From CAZPMT01 sp964587655 (lineage in GTDB: Bacteria > Hydrogenedentota > Hydrogenedentia > Hydrogenedentales > SLHB01): a stretch of DNA of 64,000 bases. Positions 1-7,482 of the stretch are shown here, in pieces. How positions within the stretch are numbered: position 1 is the stretch's first letter; every line of letters starts with the position of its first letter. The notes beneath the pieces are model-generated. The model saw only the letters and a program-made list of their open reading frames with translations, did no database searches and was not told where the DNA came from. The translations under genes were made by a program, and so were the position numbers. The stretch covers positions 7,506 to 71,505 of the forward strand of contig CAZPMT010000015.1 of NCBI GenBank assembly GCA_964587655.1, given 5' to 3'.

Positions 1-700
1 AGCCCGCGGGGCTGTTTCCGAGTTCCGCCATCCAACCCGGCACCGCACGGATGTCGCGCAGGTGGACGCCCGGCCAGTCGCCATAGCATCCCATCGGATC
101 GAGATGCACCGCGCCAACGCCCGCCCGGTTCGCTCCCAACACGTCGAGGTGATAAACGTCGCCGACGTAGATCGCCTCCGTCGGCGCAAGCCCCAGATCC
201 TTGAGCGCGTGATGGAACAGTCCCGGATCGGGTTTCTCGATGCCCACGATGCCGCTGTCGAACACCGTTTCGAGATAAGGCGTAATGCCACATGCCTCGA
301 GCTGCCGCCAAACGCGTCCGTCGGAGTTCGAGATGACCGACATCCGTACGCCTTGGCGCTGCAACGCCGCCAGCGTTTCCGTGACCCATGGCTTGCTGTA
401 AGTCCACAGGCTGATCTCCGCGTGCCGCGCGACGAGTCTATCCACGGCGCGCTCCGCGACCTCCTTCGGCGCGCCGGCATACATCAGCATGTCTAAGAAG
501 AAACCCCGCATCGAAATCGATAAGGGCGCGGAAGTCTCGCGTATGTGCGTGTCGTATTGGTGCACCACACGAAAATGCGCCTCATAGAACCGTTCAGGAT
601 CCAGTTCGCACCCTTCCGCGGCCACGGTCCGCGCAATCAATTCTTGATCAGGGAAGACCAGCGTTCCCCCGGCATCCAGTAACAAATAGGGATACTCCAT
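1..700 (-). CDS. HAD-superfamily hydrolase, C-terminus cut by window edge
   Basis: The reading frame opens at an ATG at 700 and stays open to base 1, so the stop lies outside the window (about 233 residues visible). The start reads MEYPYLLLDAGGTLVF: this is HAD motif I in the DxGGT form, with Asp9 as the expected nucleophile. Motif II is the Ser/Asn in VISNSDG, motif III the Lys in GIEKPDPGLF, and motif IV the acidic pair in YVGDVYHLD. The cap between motifs I and II is alpha-helical (C1 type). The DAGGT form and overall size resemble the HDHD3/REG-2-like branch of phosphatases. The substrate cannot be told. It is transcribed leftwards, away from the hairpin repeat at 845-932. Family assignment is firm; function beyond phosphatase or dehalogenase-like hydrolase is open. 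Confidence 0.85.
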   Translation of the reverse strand, partial: MEYPYLLLDAGGTLVFPDQELIARTVAAEGCELDPERFYEAHFRVVHQYDTHIRETSAPLSISMRGFFLDMLMYAGAPKEVAERAVDRLVARHAEISLWTYSKPWVTETLAALQRQGVRMSVISNSDGRVWRQLEACGITPYLETVFDSGIVGIEKPDPGLFHHALKDLGLAPTEAIYVGDVYHLDVLGANRAGVGAVHLDPMGCYGDWPGVHLRDIRAVPGWMAELGNSPAG

Positions 701-844
701 TGAAAACAGCTCCTGTTGTACGACCAAAGATGACGGAAACCTTAGCAGGAAGAGGGGGGGATCGCGCAAACGGCGGCGTTGACCTGTCAAAATCCCGCAC
801 GCAAGATTCGAGAGCGTACCGGAGAACACGCGCGGATTGGCTCC

Positions 845-932
845 GTGGTCGCGGCGTCCTCGCCGCGTTTTCATCAAGAGCCGCTTGACGTATGGTGTTT
901 CCGCCCAAACGCGGCGAGGACGCCGCGGCCAC
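845..932. repeat. Large hairpin repeat with 26-bp inverted arms
   Basis: Left arm 845-870 and right arm 907-932 are reverse complements with one mismatch; the core is GCGGCGTCCTCGCCGC on one side and GCGGCGAGGACGCCGC on the other, beginning GTGG and ending CCAC. A 36-base spacer separates them. A related hairpin lies at 4785-4848. The 356-base space between the HAD gene and the next gene holds this element and nothing else I recognise. Confidence 0.75.
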
Positions 933-1056
933 GGGGCAGCACGAATCGTGCGCCTTGTTAATGGCCGCGACATATGCAAGAATAGCCCCCAATGAAATAA
1001 GGCGTCGGTGTCCTCGCGCGAAAGCCATGCGCGCGGACGGAAAAGGAGGTTCGCTC

Positions 1057-2010
1057 GTGTCGGAAAAGGTGTCTCGTCGGACGTTTGTTGCACAATCCAT
1101 CGCCGCGTCTTCCATCGCCGCCCTCGGAGCGCGCGCCGCTGCATCCCCGCCCGCCGCGGGAGCCGCCGATGCGCTGCCGTGCGGAAAGATAGGGGATCTT
1201 TCCGTAAGCCGTGTGCTGCTTGGAGGCAACCTGCTCACCCACTACACGCACAGCCGGGACTTGCAGTACGTGTACAACCTCGCGGCCCACTACAACACCG
1301 ACGCGAAGATCCTCGAGACCCTCGCCGTGGCCGAGCAGAACGGCGTCAACACGCTCTCGGTCCACACCGTCCCGCGAGTGCTCGATATCCTCAGGAAACA
1401 TCGGCGCGATGAAGGCGGAAAGATCCAATGGATCATCTGTCCCACGCCGGCCGTCGACACCGAATGGGACGCATACGTGAAATCGGTGAGAGAACTGGCC
1501 GACAACGGGACCGACGCCATCTACCTGTGGGGCGTGACGGCAGACCGGTTGCTCTCCGAAGGCAAGGCCGACCTGATAGCGAAGGCGGTCGACGTCGTCA
1601 AGGATCAAGGCATCCCCTCCGGCGTTGGCGCGCACGACCTGAATGTCATCATCGAATGCGAGAAGAGGAAGGTCCAGGCCGATTTCTACATCAAGACCTT
1701 CCATCACCACAACTACCCGAGCGCGCCCAAACCCGAACAGATCGCCGGGGCTTACAATGAAGTCCCCGGATACTGGTGCCGGAATCCGCAGGAAGTCATC
1801 GACGTCATGAAGAATGTCCAGAAGCCCTGGATCGCCTTCAAAGTGATGGCCGCGGGAGCTATTCCCCCTAAAGACGCATTCGAATACGTGTACAAGAACG
1901 GCGCCGACCACGTCCTCGCCGGCATGTTCGACTTCGAGATCGCCGAAGACGTCAAGATCGCGAAAAGCGTCCTCGCGAACGTCAAGCGTGAACGCCCGTG
2001 GCGGAGCTGA
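1057..2010 (+). CDS. Tat-exported protein with aldo/keto-reductase-like TIM barrel, function unknown
   Basis: I chose the GTG at 1057 because AAAAGGAGG (1041-1049) sits 7 bases upstream; the frame is open further 5' but without coding character. The product is 317 residues. It begins VSEKVSRRTFVAQSIAASS, a twin-arginine signal (SRRTF) followed by an Ala-rich hydrophobic stretch and AAA-type cleavage region, so it should be folded before export. The mature part starts with GKIGDLSVSRVLLGGN, the pattern seen at the start of aldo/keto-reductase-like barrels, and goes on with alternating strands and helices (ILETLAVAEQNGVNTLSVH, GIPSGVGAHDLNVI, PWIAFKVMAAGAI, GADHVLAGMFDFEI). The classical catalytic Tyr/Lys tetrad of oxidoreductases is not evident. 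Secreted barrels of this kind are frequent in Planctomycetes and Hydrogenedentes-like genomes; a sugar-related role is a guess. Confidence 0.75.
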   Translation: MSEKVSRRTFVAQSIAASSIAALGARAAASPPAAGAADALPCGKIGDLSVSRVLLGGNLLTHYTHSRDLQYVYNLAAHYNTDAKILETLAVAEQNGVNTLSVHTVPRVLDILRKHRRDEGGKIQWIICPTPAVDTEWDAYVKSVRELADNGTDAIYLWGVTADRLLSEGKADLIAKAVDVVKDQGIPSGVGAHDLNVIIECEKRKVQADFYIKTFHHHNYPSAPKPEQIAGAYNEVPGYWCRNPQEVIDVMKNVQKPWIAFKVMAAGAIPPKDAFEYVYKNGADHVLAGMFDFEIAEDVKIAKSVLANVKRERPWRS

Positions 2011-2028
2011 GAGCGGGCCGAAGCGCGC

Positions 2029-2658
2029 CTACTTCCGATCTTCCTGATTTGCGCCGTCGCGAGGCCGGTACTTGGGGGTCACGCCGACGGTCCTCTCGAA
2101 GACCTCGGTGATATGCCGCCAATCCTCATCGAGATTGCCAGTGGGATAGAACAGTTCCACCGTACCGATCCACTTCTCTTTGTAACTTATGACGCCGAAG
2201 AGGATGGGTACGCCGGCGCCCAAGGCGATCCAGTAGAATCCCAGCTTCCAGTACTCGACGTCTTTCCGGGTGCCTTCGGGCGTGATCATGACGTTGATGC
2301 GTTCGCTTTCGCGTATGACCTGGGCCATTTGCTCGACGATTCCCTCGGAAGCCCGGCGGTCGATGGGAATGCCGCCCAGCCAGCGCAGGATCGCGCCGAG
2401 CGGCCACCAGAACACCGTGTGCTTGATCATGAATACGCACGGAAGGTTTAGCGCAAAGGCCGCTGACAGGGCGAACGGCAAATCCCAGTTGGAAGTGTGC
2501 GGCGCGCACGCCACGACACACTTGGCCACTTGGGATTCCTCGCCGACGAGCTTCCAGCCGAGCACTCGCAACGCCGTGCGGCCAAACCACCGGGTCGCCC
2601 GACTGTAGCGGGTCCGTTTCTTAGTGCGAATGTGGACTGGCACCGTGTTTTCGGACAT
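2029..2658 (-). CDS. 1-acyl-sn-glycerol-3-phosphate acyltransferase-like (PlsC family)
   Basis: 209 residues, ATG at 2658. It carries the PlsC/lysophospholipid acyltransferase motifs: the catalytic HX4D box as PHTSNWD (His54, Asp59), the motif IPIDRRAS at about 97-104, and the substrate-binding TPEGTR at 126-131. These enzymes transfer an acyl group to lysophosphatidic acid or a related lysolipid at the inner face of the cytoplasmic membrane. Segments around 68-95 (FALNLPCVFM and WWPLGAILRWLGG) would associate with the membrane. It faces the preceding Tat protein tail to tail, with 18 bases between stops, and has no operon partner. The family is clear; acceptor specificity is not. Confidence 0.85.
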   Translation of the reverse strand: MSENTVPVHIRTKKRTRYSRATRWFGRTALRVLGWKLVGEESQVAKCVVACAPHTSNWDLPFALSAAFALNLPCVFMIKHTVFWWPLGAILRWLGGIPIDRRASEGIVEQMAQVIRESERINVMITPEGTRKDVEYWKLGFYWIALGAGVPILFGVISYKEKWIGTVELFYPTGNLDEDWRHITEVFERTVGVTPKYRPRDGANQEDRK

Positions 2659-2954
2659 TTGTTTCGGAATCCAAGAGACAAGACGAGTAGTTTAGCAAAG
2701 GACGGGCTCGTATGCAACAGAACACAGTTTGTCGCAGCGATTCCGCTATCTGCTGGTGAGAGGGCGTTGAATGCTGGTTTTTTTGTCCATGAAAGGAGGT
2801 GGCCAGATTCGCATGGCGATTTTGGGCCGATTCTTGCGAATCGGCAGGGGATCTTTTCGACTGCCGAGAGGCGGTTATACCGGAAAGGAAACAGTGGGGG
2901 CGTTCGGGGGCGCGCCCGGTTGAGATGTGATGGCGTGGAACCGCAGGCTGCCTG

Positions 2955-4248
2955 CTATGTGGGCTTGGGAGAGCGGTGGAAGAGGACGACAAATTCGGCG
3001 GCGATAAGATCGGCCCAGTACTTTTGGGAACGCCCTGCTCGCGCTTGTGGCTTGAGGTTGCGTTCAAGAAAGGCATGGAAGATGTTGTAGGTGATGAAGA
3101 GCAACAGCGTGCACGCGACGAGCGCATGGGCGGTGTATCGGTAGGCGTGGTCGCCATGCCACTGGTTGGAGAGTTCGTTGAAGGCGTGGTTCTCAATGTC
3201 CCAACGTCCGTGACCGGCGCGGACGATGGTCGCGGTGTCTGCGAGAAACGTAGGCAGGCTGGTCACCCAAGAACCACTCGGAAACAAGGGTTTCTTCTTC
3301 GCGGTCGTTCTGACGGCGGACGGAAGTCTCTTCGAGAGAGCGCACGACCCGGACCTTTTCGCCGCATTGAGGCCAAGTCGTGAACCCTTGAAGATCCCAA
3401 CAGGCGCGGCGGACATGCTTGTCGTCCAGATGAAGCGGCGGCGTATTGGCGAATAGGCTGCGCGCGTCTTCCAGGAGATCGCGATTCTCATTCTTTAGCA
3501 CGGCGGCGACGTGCTTCTTATGCGCGCGAATGAGTTTCCACAACGCAGGGTCCATGTAGAGATTGTCGCCACATACGACGTCGAAGGCGCGGGGATAGCG
3601 CTTGAGAAGACGGGTCACGAGCCGCGTGGCGCAGGCGATTTCCCCTTCCCCGGGCAACTGGTTTGCGACGTCCAGCAAAGAACACTGTTTCCCGTTGATC
3701 AGATACGCCGCCACATAGCGGAAGTAATGTTGCGTGCGATCCCCCTTGGCGAAATGCACTATCCGTTCCAGACAATCCTTCCACCGCCCGTATTATGGAC
3801 CGATATACGGGCGGCGGCGGTAGCTCGACACCCCCTCATGGCCGTCGAGCACCAGAAAACGCAAGCCGCCCAAGCCCCGCCTGAAACCTTTGTTCCGTTT
3901 TCCCTTCGCGTGTTGCGCGCCCAATATGGCGCGCAACTGCTCCAGCCGAAGCGACGACGTCACGTCGCCCATCACGTCGGCGCTGGGCAGTTCCCCGCCC
4001 AGCCATTTGGTGAAGGATGACGACGGCTTCCTTTGTTCCAGCGCATTGAGACTGCCCAACCGAGCCAAAAGCAACAACACGTAACTCAACGCCGCACGCC
4101 CTGCGGGAATCCTGGGTTTCACGCGCCCGTCCTGAACGCCCCGGAGCTGCGTGCACAGTCCGTATACCTTCTCGGCGTACTTCAGCACGCGCCCCAAGAC
4201 CGTCGTGTGGACCGCGGGCGTCGCCAGACGCGGCTTGGTCTTCGCCAT
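2955..4248 (-). pseudogene. DDE (IS4-like) transposase, interrupted by two frameshifts
   Basis: Three reading frames must be joined. The first part (ATG at 4248, MAKTKPRLATPAVHTT) has the N-terminal domain and the first catalytic Asp region LVLDGHEGVSSYRRR, and runs into TAA at 3793. The second begins upstream of CLERIVHFAKGDRTQHYF and carries FDVVCGDNLYMDP (second Asp) and GEGEIACATRLV; it should leave its frame near 3270, where SEWF is followed in another frame by SWVTSLPTF. The third holds RAGHGRWDIENHAFNELSNQW with the catalytic Glu and ends at 2955. Joined, it would be about 430 residues, a normal length for such transposases. The breaks may be real decay or sequencing errors, but two in one gene and a gene-internal TAA favour decay. 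Confidence 0.75.
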
Positions 4249-4279
4249 GTCCCGGCCGCCTTTCTTCTTATTGCTCTTC

Positions 4280-4624
4280 CTAGCCGTGGGACTTTCGTTC
4301 CCGCTTGCGTTCCAAAACCCGGTGCACACAGGCCGCGGACACCACTTCCGTCAAACGTTCCACCTCGCGATAAGCACCCACGCGCCGGCGCACCTCTTCC
4401 TCCAATTCCGGAGGGATGTAAACCATGCGCCGCTTGCCTTCCACCTTCGTCGAGAGATATAGCGAAACGTGCTTTTCCCCTTGCGCGCATCGGCAGCCGG
4501 CTTTCCCGCACGTGCGCGCCATCGACACCACGCTGCCGCAGATCACATCGTGTTCGTGCAGCAGTTGAGCAAGCCGCGAACGGGCCGAGCGTTCCTGCGG
4601 CGTAAACCGATTTCGAGCCACCAT
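4280..4624 (-). CDS. Small IS-associated protein, DUF6788-like
   Basis: 114 residues, ATG at 4624 with AAGGAGG just upstream. The central part MARTCGKAGCRCAQGEKHVSL has the Cys-x4-Cys-x-Cys pattern typical of small proteins that precede transposases in this IS type, followed by LSTKVEGKRRMVYIPPELEEEV, as in DUF6788 proteins. The C-terminus is a charged helix rich in Arg/Lys. It ends 32 bases before the transposase start and shares its promoter. The biochemical role of the family is not established; a DNA-binding or regulatory part in transposition is inferred from position only. Confidence 0.65.
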   Translation of the reverse strand: MVARNRFTPQERSARSRLAQLLHEHDVICGSVVSMARTCGKAGCRCAQGEKHVSLYLSTKVEGKRRMVYIPPELEEEVRRRVGAYREVERLTEVVSAACVHRVLERKRERKSHG

Positions 4625-4648
4625 GTAACGCCTCCTTTCTGATAGTAT

Positions 4649-4678
4649 GTATTATCTCAGATTGCCCGCCAAAGTCAA
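4649..4678 (-). promoter_or_regulatory. Sigma-70-type promoter of the insertion sequence
   Basis: Read leftwards: TTGACT (4678-4673), then GATAAT (4656-4651, 16-base spacer) or TAATAC (4654-4649, 18-base spacer). It lies 25 bases before the accessory gene's start, with its AAGGAGG in between. Confidence 0.6.
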
Positions 4679-4784
4679 GCCCTTTTTCGAATGCGAATTT
4701 GCTCAAAAACGAACCCTGTTCCCCAAATCCCCTCAACTCAATGTCTTAACTGCCCCCTCAAGACCCAACGGCGGAATCGCTGAC

Positions 4785-4848
4785 GTGGACGCGACGTCCC
4801 CGTCGCGTTTCCGGGGCCGGAACACAGCGGCGAGGACGCCGCTGCCAC
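4785..4848. repeat. Second hairpin repeat of the GCGGCGTCC family
   Basis: Arms 4785-4812 and 4819-4848 form an imperfect inverted repeat; the right arm contains GCGGCGAGGACGCCGC and ends CCAC, like the element at 845-932. The spacer is only GGGGCC. The 578 bases between the IS gene and the kinase hold the IS end, this hairpin and the leader described at 5022-5105. Confidence 0.65.
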
Positions 4849-5021
4849 AAGCAACAACTACACCGAGGCAGGGCGAACCGGCGCAAGCGGGCGAAGGATC
4901 ATTTACGTCTATTCATGACGGACGGAGGGCGCCAACTCCGTTGCGCCTCCATCAAAGGCAGCGCCAGTGCGCATAACGTGATTCAGGAAAACGAATTGAA
5001 AGGGTCAACCTAGTCTGCTAG

Positions 5022-5105
5022 ACTTGCCGCGGGGCTTCAGAATGAGAAGCTGCGGCAGGGTTGGCGCTAGCGGGCAAACCGGTCGGAGGGCCTTTCTCAT
5101 GGGGT
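5022..5105 (+). promoter_or_regulatory. Possible structured leader of the kinase operon
   Basis: TGCCGC (5025-5030) pairs with GCGGCA (5052-5057), and GCTTC (5034-5038) with GAAGC (5046-5050), forming one hairpin. ATGAGAA (5042-5048) can instead pair with TTCTCAT (5094-5100), which would break it. No known riboswitch class was recognised. It lies about 100-180 bases upstream of the kinase start. Confidence 0.3.
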
Positions 5106-5202
5106 AAACGGCAACCAGGAAGGGACAAAGCCGCGCACGGGGCCTAGTCCCGCCGCCACGTGGATCTCAGACTCGACAACGCGACCTGGCGACGCACGCG
5201 AG

Positions 5203-7482
5203 GTGTTGGCGAACCCGTTGGTCGGACGACAGATTGACAATTACCACGTGGTGTCGGTGCTGGGCAGCGGCGGATTCGGGACTGTGTTTCTCGCCCGGGA
5301 CATCAGCCTTGATCGCGATGTTGCTCTCAAGGTCCTGCGCGATCCGCTGGAAGAGAAACATCGGGATCTGTTCAAGCGCGAAGCGAAGGCCCTTGCCGCG
5401 CTGAGCTTTCACCCGGCCATCGTACAGATCTACGCGTGGGGCGAACATGACGGGCACCCATATTTCGTGCTTGAATTTGTGGCCAGCAGCGTAGCCATGC
5501 TGCTGGAAGCGAATCCAGACGGTCTCCCGTGGCGAAAGGCTTTGCATATTGCGGGCCAGTGCGCGCAGGCGCTGGCTCTTGCGCACGAGAAGGACATACT
5601 CCACCGGGACATAAAACCTGCGAACATCCTAATTGAACCGGACACAGGCCAGGTGAAGCTGGCGGATTTTGGGCTTGCACAACTGTACGGACGCGGGGAA
5701 ATCACCATATCCGGTGATGTCAGCGGCTCACCGCCTTACATGTCGCCTGAACAAGCATCCGGTCAGTGCGTGGATCACCGTTCCGATATCTTCTCCCTGG
5801 GGATCACCCTCTACCAGTTGTTGTGCGGAAAACGTCCTTTCGAGGGGCCGGACTATCAGCGTCAGATCTGTGAAGGACGCTTGATTCCGTTGCATCAGCG
5901 CCGCGCGGATCTTCCGTCTGCGGTGTACGACGTCGTCCGCACGGCGATGGCGCCGCAACCAGACTGCCGGTTCCAAAGCGCCGCGGCATTCGCGGCGGCG
6001 CTCTTGGAGTTACTCGGACAGACCTCGCCGCAACCGAAGGCTGTGTCGCGTCTGCGCGGTCTGGTCTTCGGGACGTGCGCATTTCTCGTCGTCTGCGCAA
6101 TCGGCTGGCTTTATCTTAGGAACCCGGTGAATGCTACCCTTGCCGCTGCGGAAGAACGTATCGAAGCGGGCGACGCTCGAGGGGCCGAGGACAGCTATCG
6201 AGGTCTCCTTAAGGATGATCCCAATCAGCAGGCGGGTCTCTATGGCCTGTTTCAAGCGCTGGCCAAACAGGGAAAGTCCGCGGAAGCTCGGGAGGTGCTT
6301 TCCTCGATCACGGACCCTCAACTCCGCGAGGAAGGCACGGCTGTGGACCTCCTGCAGCGGCGTGGATGCGCCGCGCGTAGCGAGATCGAGCAGATGCATG
6401 CCCGTAACGGCACGCAATATATCGAGATGCTCCTCGCTCGCGTCGACCTAGCGGAAGGGCGGCATCAGGAGGCTTTGGACAGGCTTAGGGCTTTGGATCG
6501 GCAGCGGTTCGCGTTCCGCTGGCAGGAACTGGAGTACCTCTACGCGTTGGGCCAAGCCCTCTACCACACTGGGGAGTACGCAGAGGCGGCGAAGATCTTT
6601 CAGGAGATCCAGAGTAAGGCCCCGGAGCACGCGTTTCTCCTCACGAAAGCATACGTGGACCTAACGGAAACCAGAAGGGACGACGACCGGAGAAATCGTA
6701 TTCATGCCTTGATCGAGAAGATCCAGGGCAATATGAAGAACAACCCGGAGGGACTGCAATCGTCTGAGACGGATCTGTGGCGGAGTCGTCCGCTGCGATG
6801 CTGTCTCCACGTTGCCGATGCAGGCCAAAGCCTCCTGGCTATGGAGACGGGTCTAGCGGACGCGGCCCCTCTGCTCTTGGGTGAAGCGTTGGGCGAGATT
6901 GCGCCTGTGGAAATCGTTGAGCGAGATCCCGCTCTCCTGGAAGACGTGCTTAGTGAGCAAGCGCTCGCTACTCTTAGCGCGGGGGAAGGGAGGTTGCTCG
7001 TCGGCAGACTGCTGGGCGCACGACTGATCATCGAATGCAGCTTCGGCAGGCTCGTCGACAAGGATTCGCTGTGGGTGAAGATCATCGATGCCGAAACCAC
7101 ACGCCAGGTCGGCGTCGAACAGGTGGATCTCCCCCACGGTGCAGTTCCGCCGCCGTGGGTGAGGTCGGTTGCGGAGAACGTTTGGGAACGGATCAAAGCG
7201 GCATATCCTCTGCAAGGCGTGTTGAAGAATGGTAACGCCGGTCCCGAGATCGATATCGGTTCATCGGTCGGAGCGAAGCCCGGAATGCGGTTCAGCGTCT
7301 TAGCGCGGCCCGACAGACATTCCGTCTTGCCGGGAAAAGCGGTCGTAATCGAGTCAATACTCGGAGAGGACCGCGCGAAGGCGAGCATCGAAGGGTTTCC
7401 CGCGGAGTCGATCCCGAATGAGGGGCTCTACGTGTGCCTGGATGAGGATGCTGGAGGAAAGGCCGTTTCGGAGCAGTCATGA
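5203..7482 (+). CDS. Membrane Ser/Thr protein kinase with TPR and CsgG/FlgT-like extracytoplasmic part
   Basis: 759 residues from a GTG at 5203 (TTG at 5206 is an alternative). The kinase domain is complete: glycine loop LGSGGFGTVFLARD (about 20-33), VALK lysine (about 45), catalytic HRDIKPANIL (about 133), DFGLAQ (about 154) and SPPYMSPEQ activation segment. A single membrane span (LVFGTCAFLVVCAIGWLYL, about 286-305) follows, so the rest should be periplasmic: TPR-like helices (about 315-520), then a CsgG/LpoB-like fold with GRLLGARLIIECSFG and a final FlgT-C-like domain (IDIGSSVGAKPGMRFSVLAR). The gene overlaps the next by 4 bases (ATGA). An intact kinase facing the cytoplasm and a CsgG-like sensor or assembly part outside suggests coupling of envelope assembly to phosphorylation; that is inference. 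Confidence 0.85.
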   Translation: MLANPLVGRQIDNYHVVSVLGSGGFGTVFLARDISLDRDVALKVLRDPLEEKHRDLFKREAKALAALSFHPAIVQIYAWGEHDGHPYFVLEFVASSVAMLLEANPDGLPWRKALHIAGQCAQALALAHEKDILHRDIKPANILIEPDTGQVKLADFGLAQLYGRGEITISGDVSGSPPYMSPEQASGQCVDHRSDIFSLGITLYQLLCGKRPFEGPDYQRQICEGRLIPLHQRRADLPSAVYDVVRTAMAPQPDCRFQSAAAFAAALLELLGQTSPQPKAVSRLRGLVFGTCAFLVVCAIGWLYLRNPVNATLAAAEERIEAGDARGAEDSYRGLLKDDPNQQAGLYGLFQALAKQGKSAEAREVLSSITDPQLREEGTAVDLLQRRGCAARSEIEQMHARNGTQYIEMLLARVDLAEGRHQEALDRLRALDRQRFAFRWQELEYLYALGQALYHTGEYAEAAKIFQEIQSKAPEHAFLLTKAYVDLTETRRDDDRRNRIHALIEKIQGNMKNNPEGLQSSETDLWRSRPLRCCLHVADAGQSLLAMETGLADAAPLLLGEALGEIAPVEIVERDPALLEDVLSEQALATLSAGEGRLLVGRLLGARLIIECSFGRLVDKDSLWVKIIDAETTRQVGVEQVDLPHGAVPPPWVRSVAENVWERIKAAYPLQGVLKNGNAGPEIDIGSSVGAKPGMRFSVLARPDRHSVLPGKAVVIESILGEDRAKASIEGFPAESIPNEGLYVCLDEDAGGKAVSEQS

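Larger units (their letters stand above)
2801..4704 (-). mobile_element. Insertion sequence remnant (small accessory ORF plus DDE transposase)
   Basis: A two-gene element read leftwards: a 114-residue accessory protein (4280-4624) then a DDE transposase broken by frameshifts (2955-4248). Possible degenerate terminal inverted repeats are 2801-2827 and 4679-4704: both contain ATTCGCAT followed by a GGGC-ending tract, but they match poorly, so the borders are tentative. I did not find a target duplication. A promoter for the element lies at 4649-4678. Confidence 0.55.

Noticed and set aside
2723..2733. CACAGTTTGTC, half of the coding-gene palindrome
   Set aside because: The right arm is absent and it lies outside any supported gene; an 11-base match could be a relic but cannot be counted as a copy.
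5010..5165. Resemblance of GGTAAAC and GGGACAAAGCC to the c-di-GMP-I riboswitch
   Set aside because: The P2 stem with its GAAA loop and the P3 partner sequence cannot be formed; only short pieces match.
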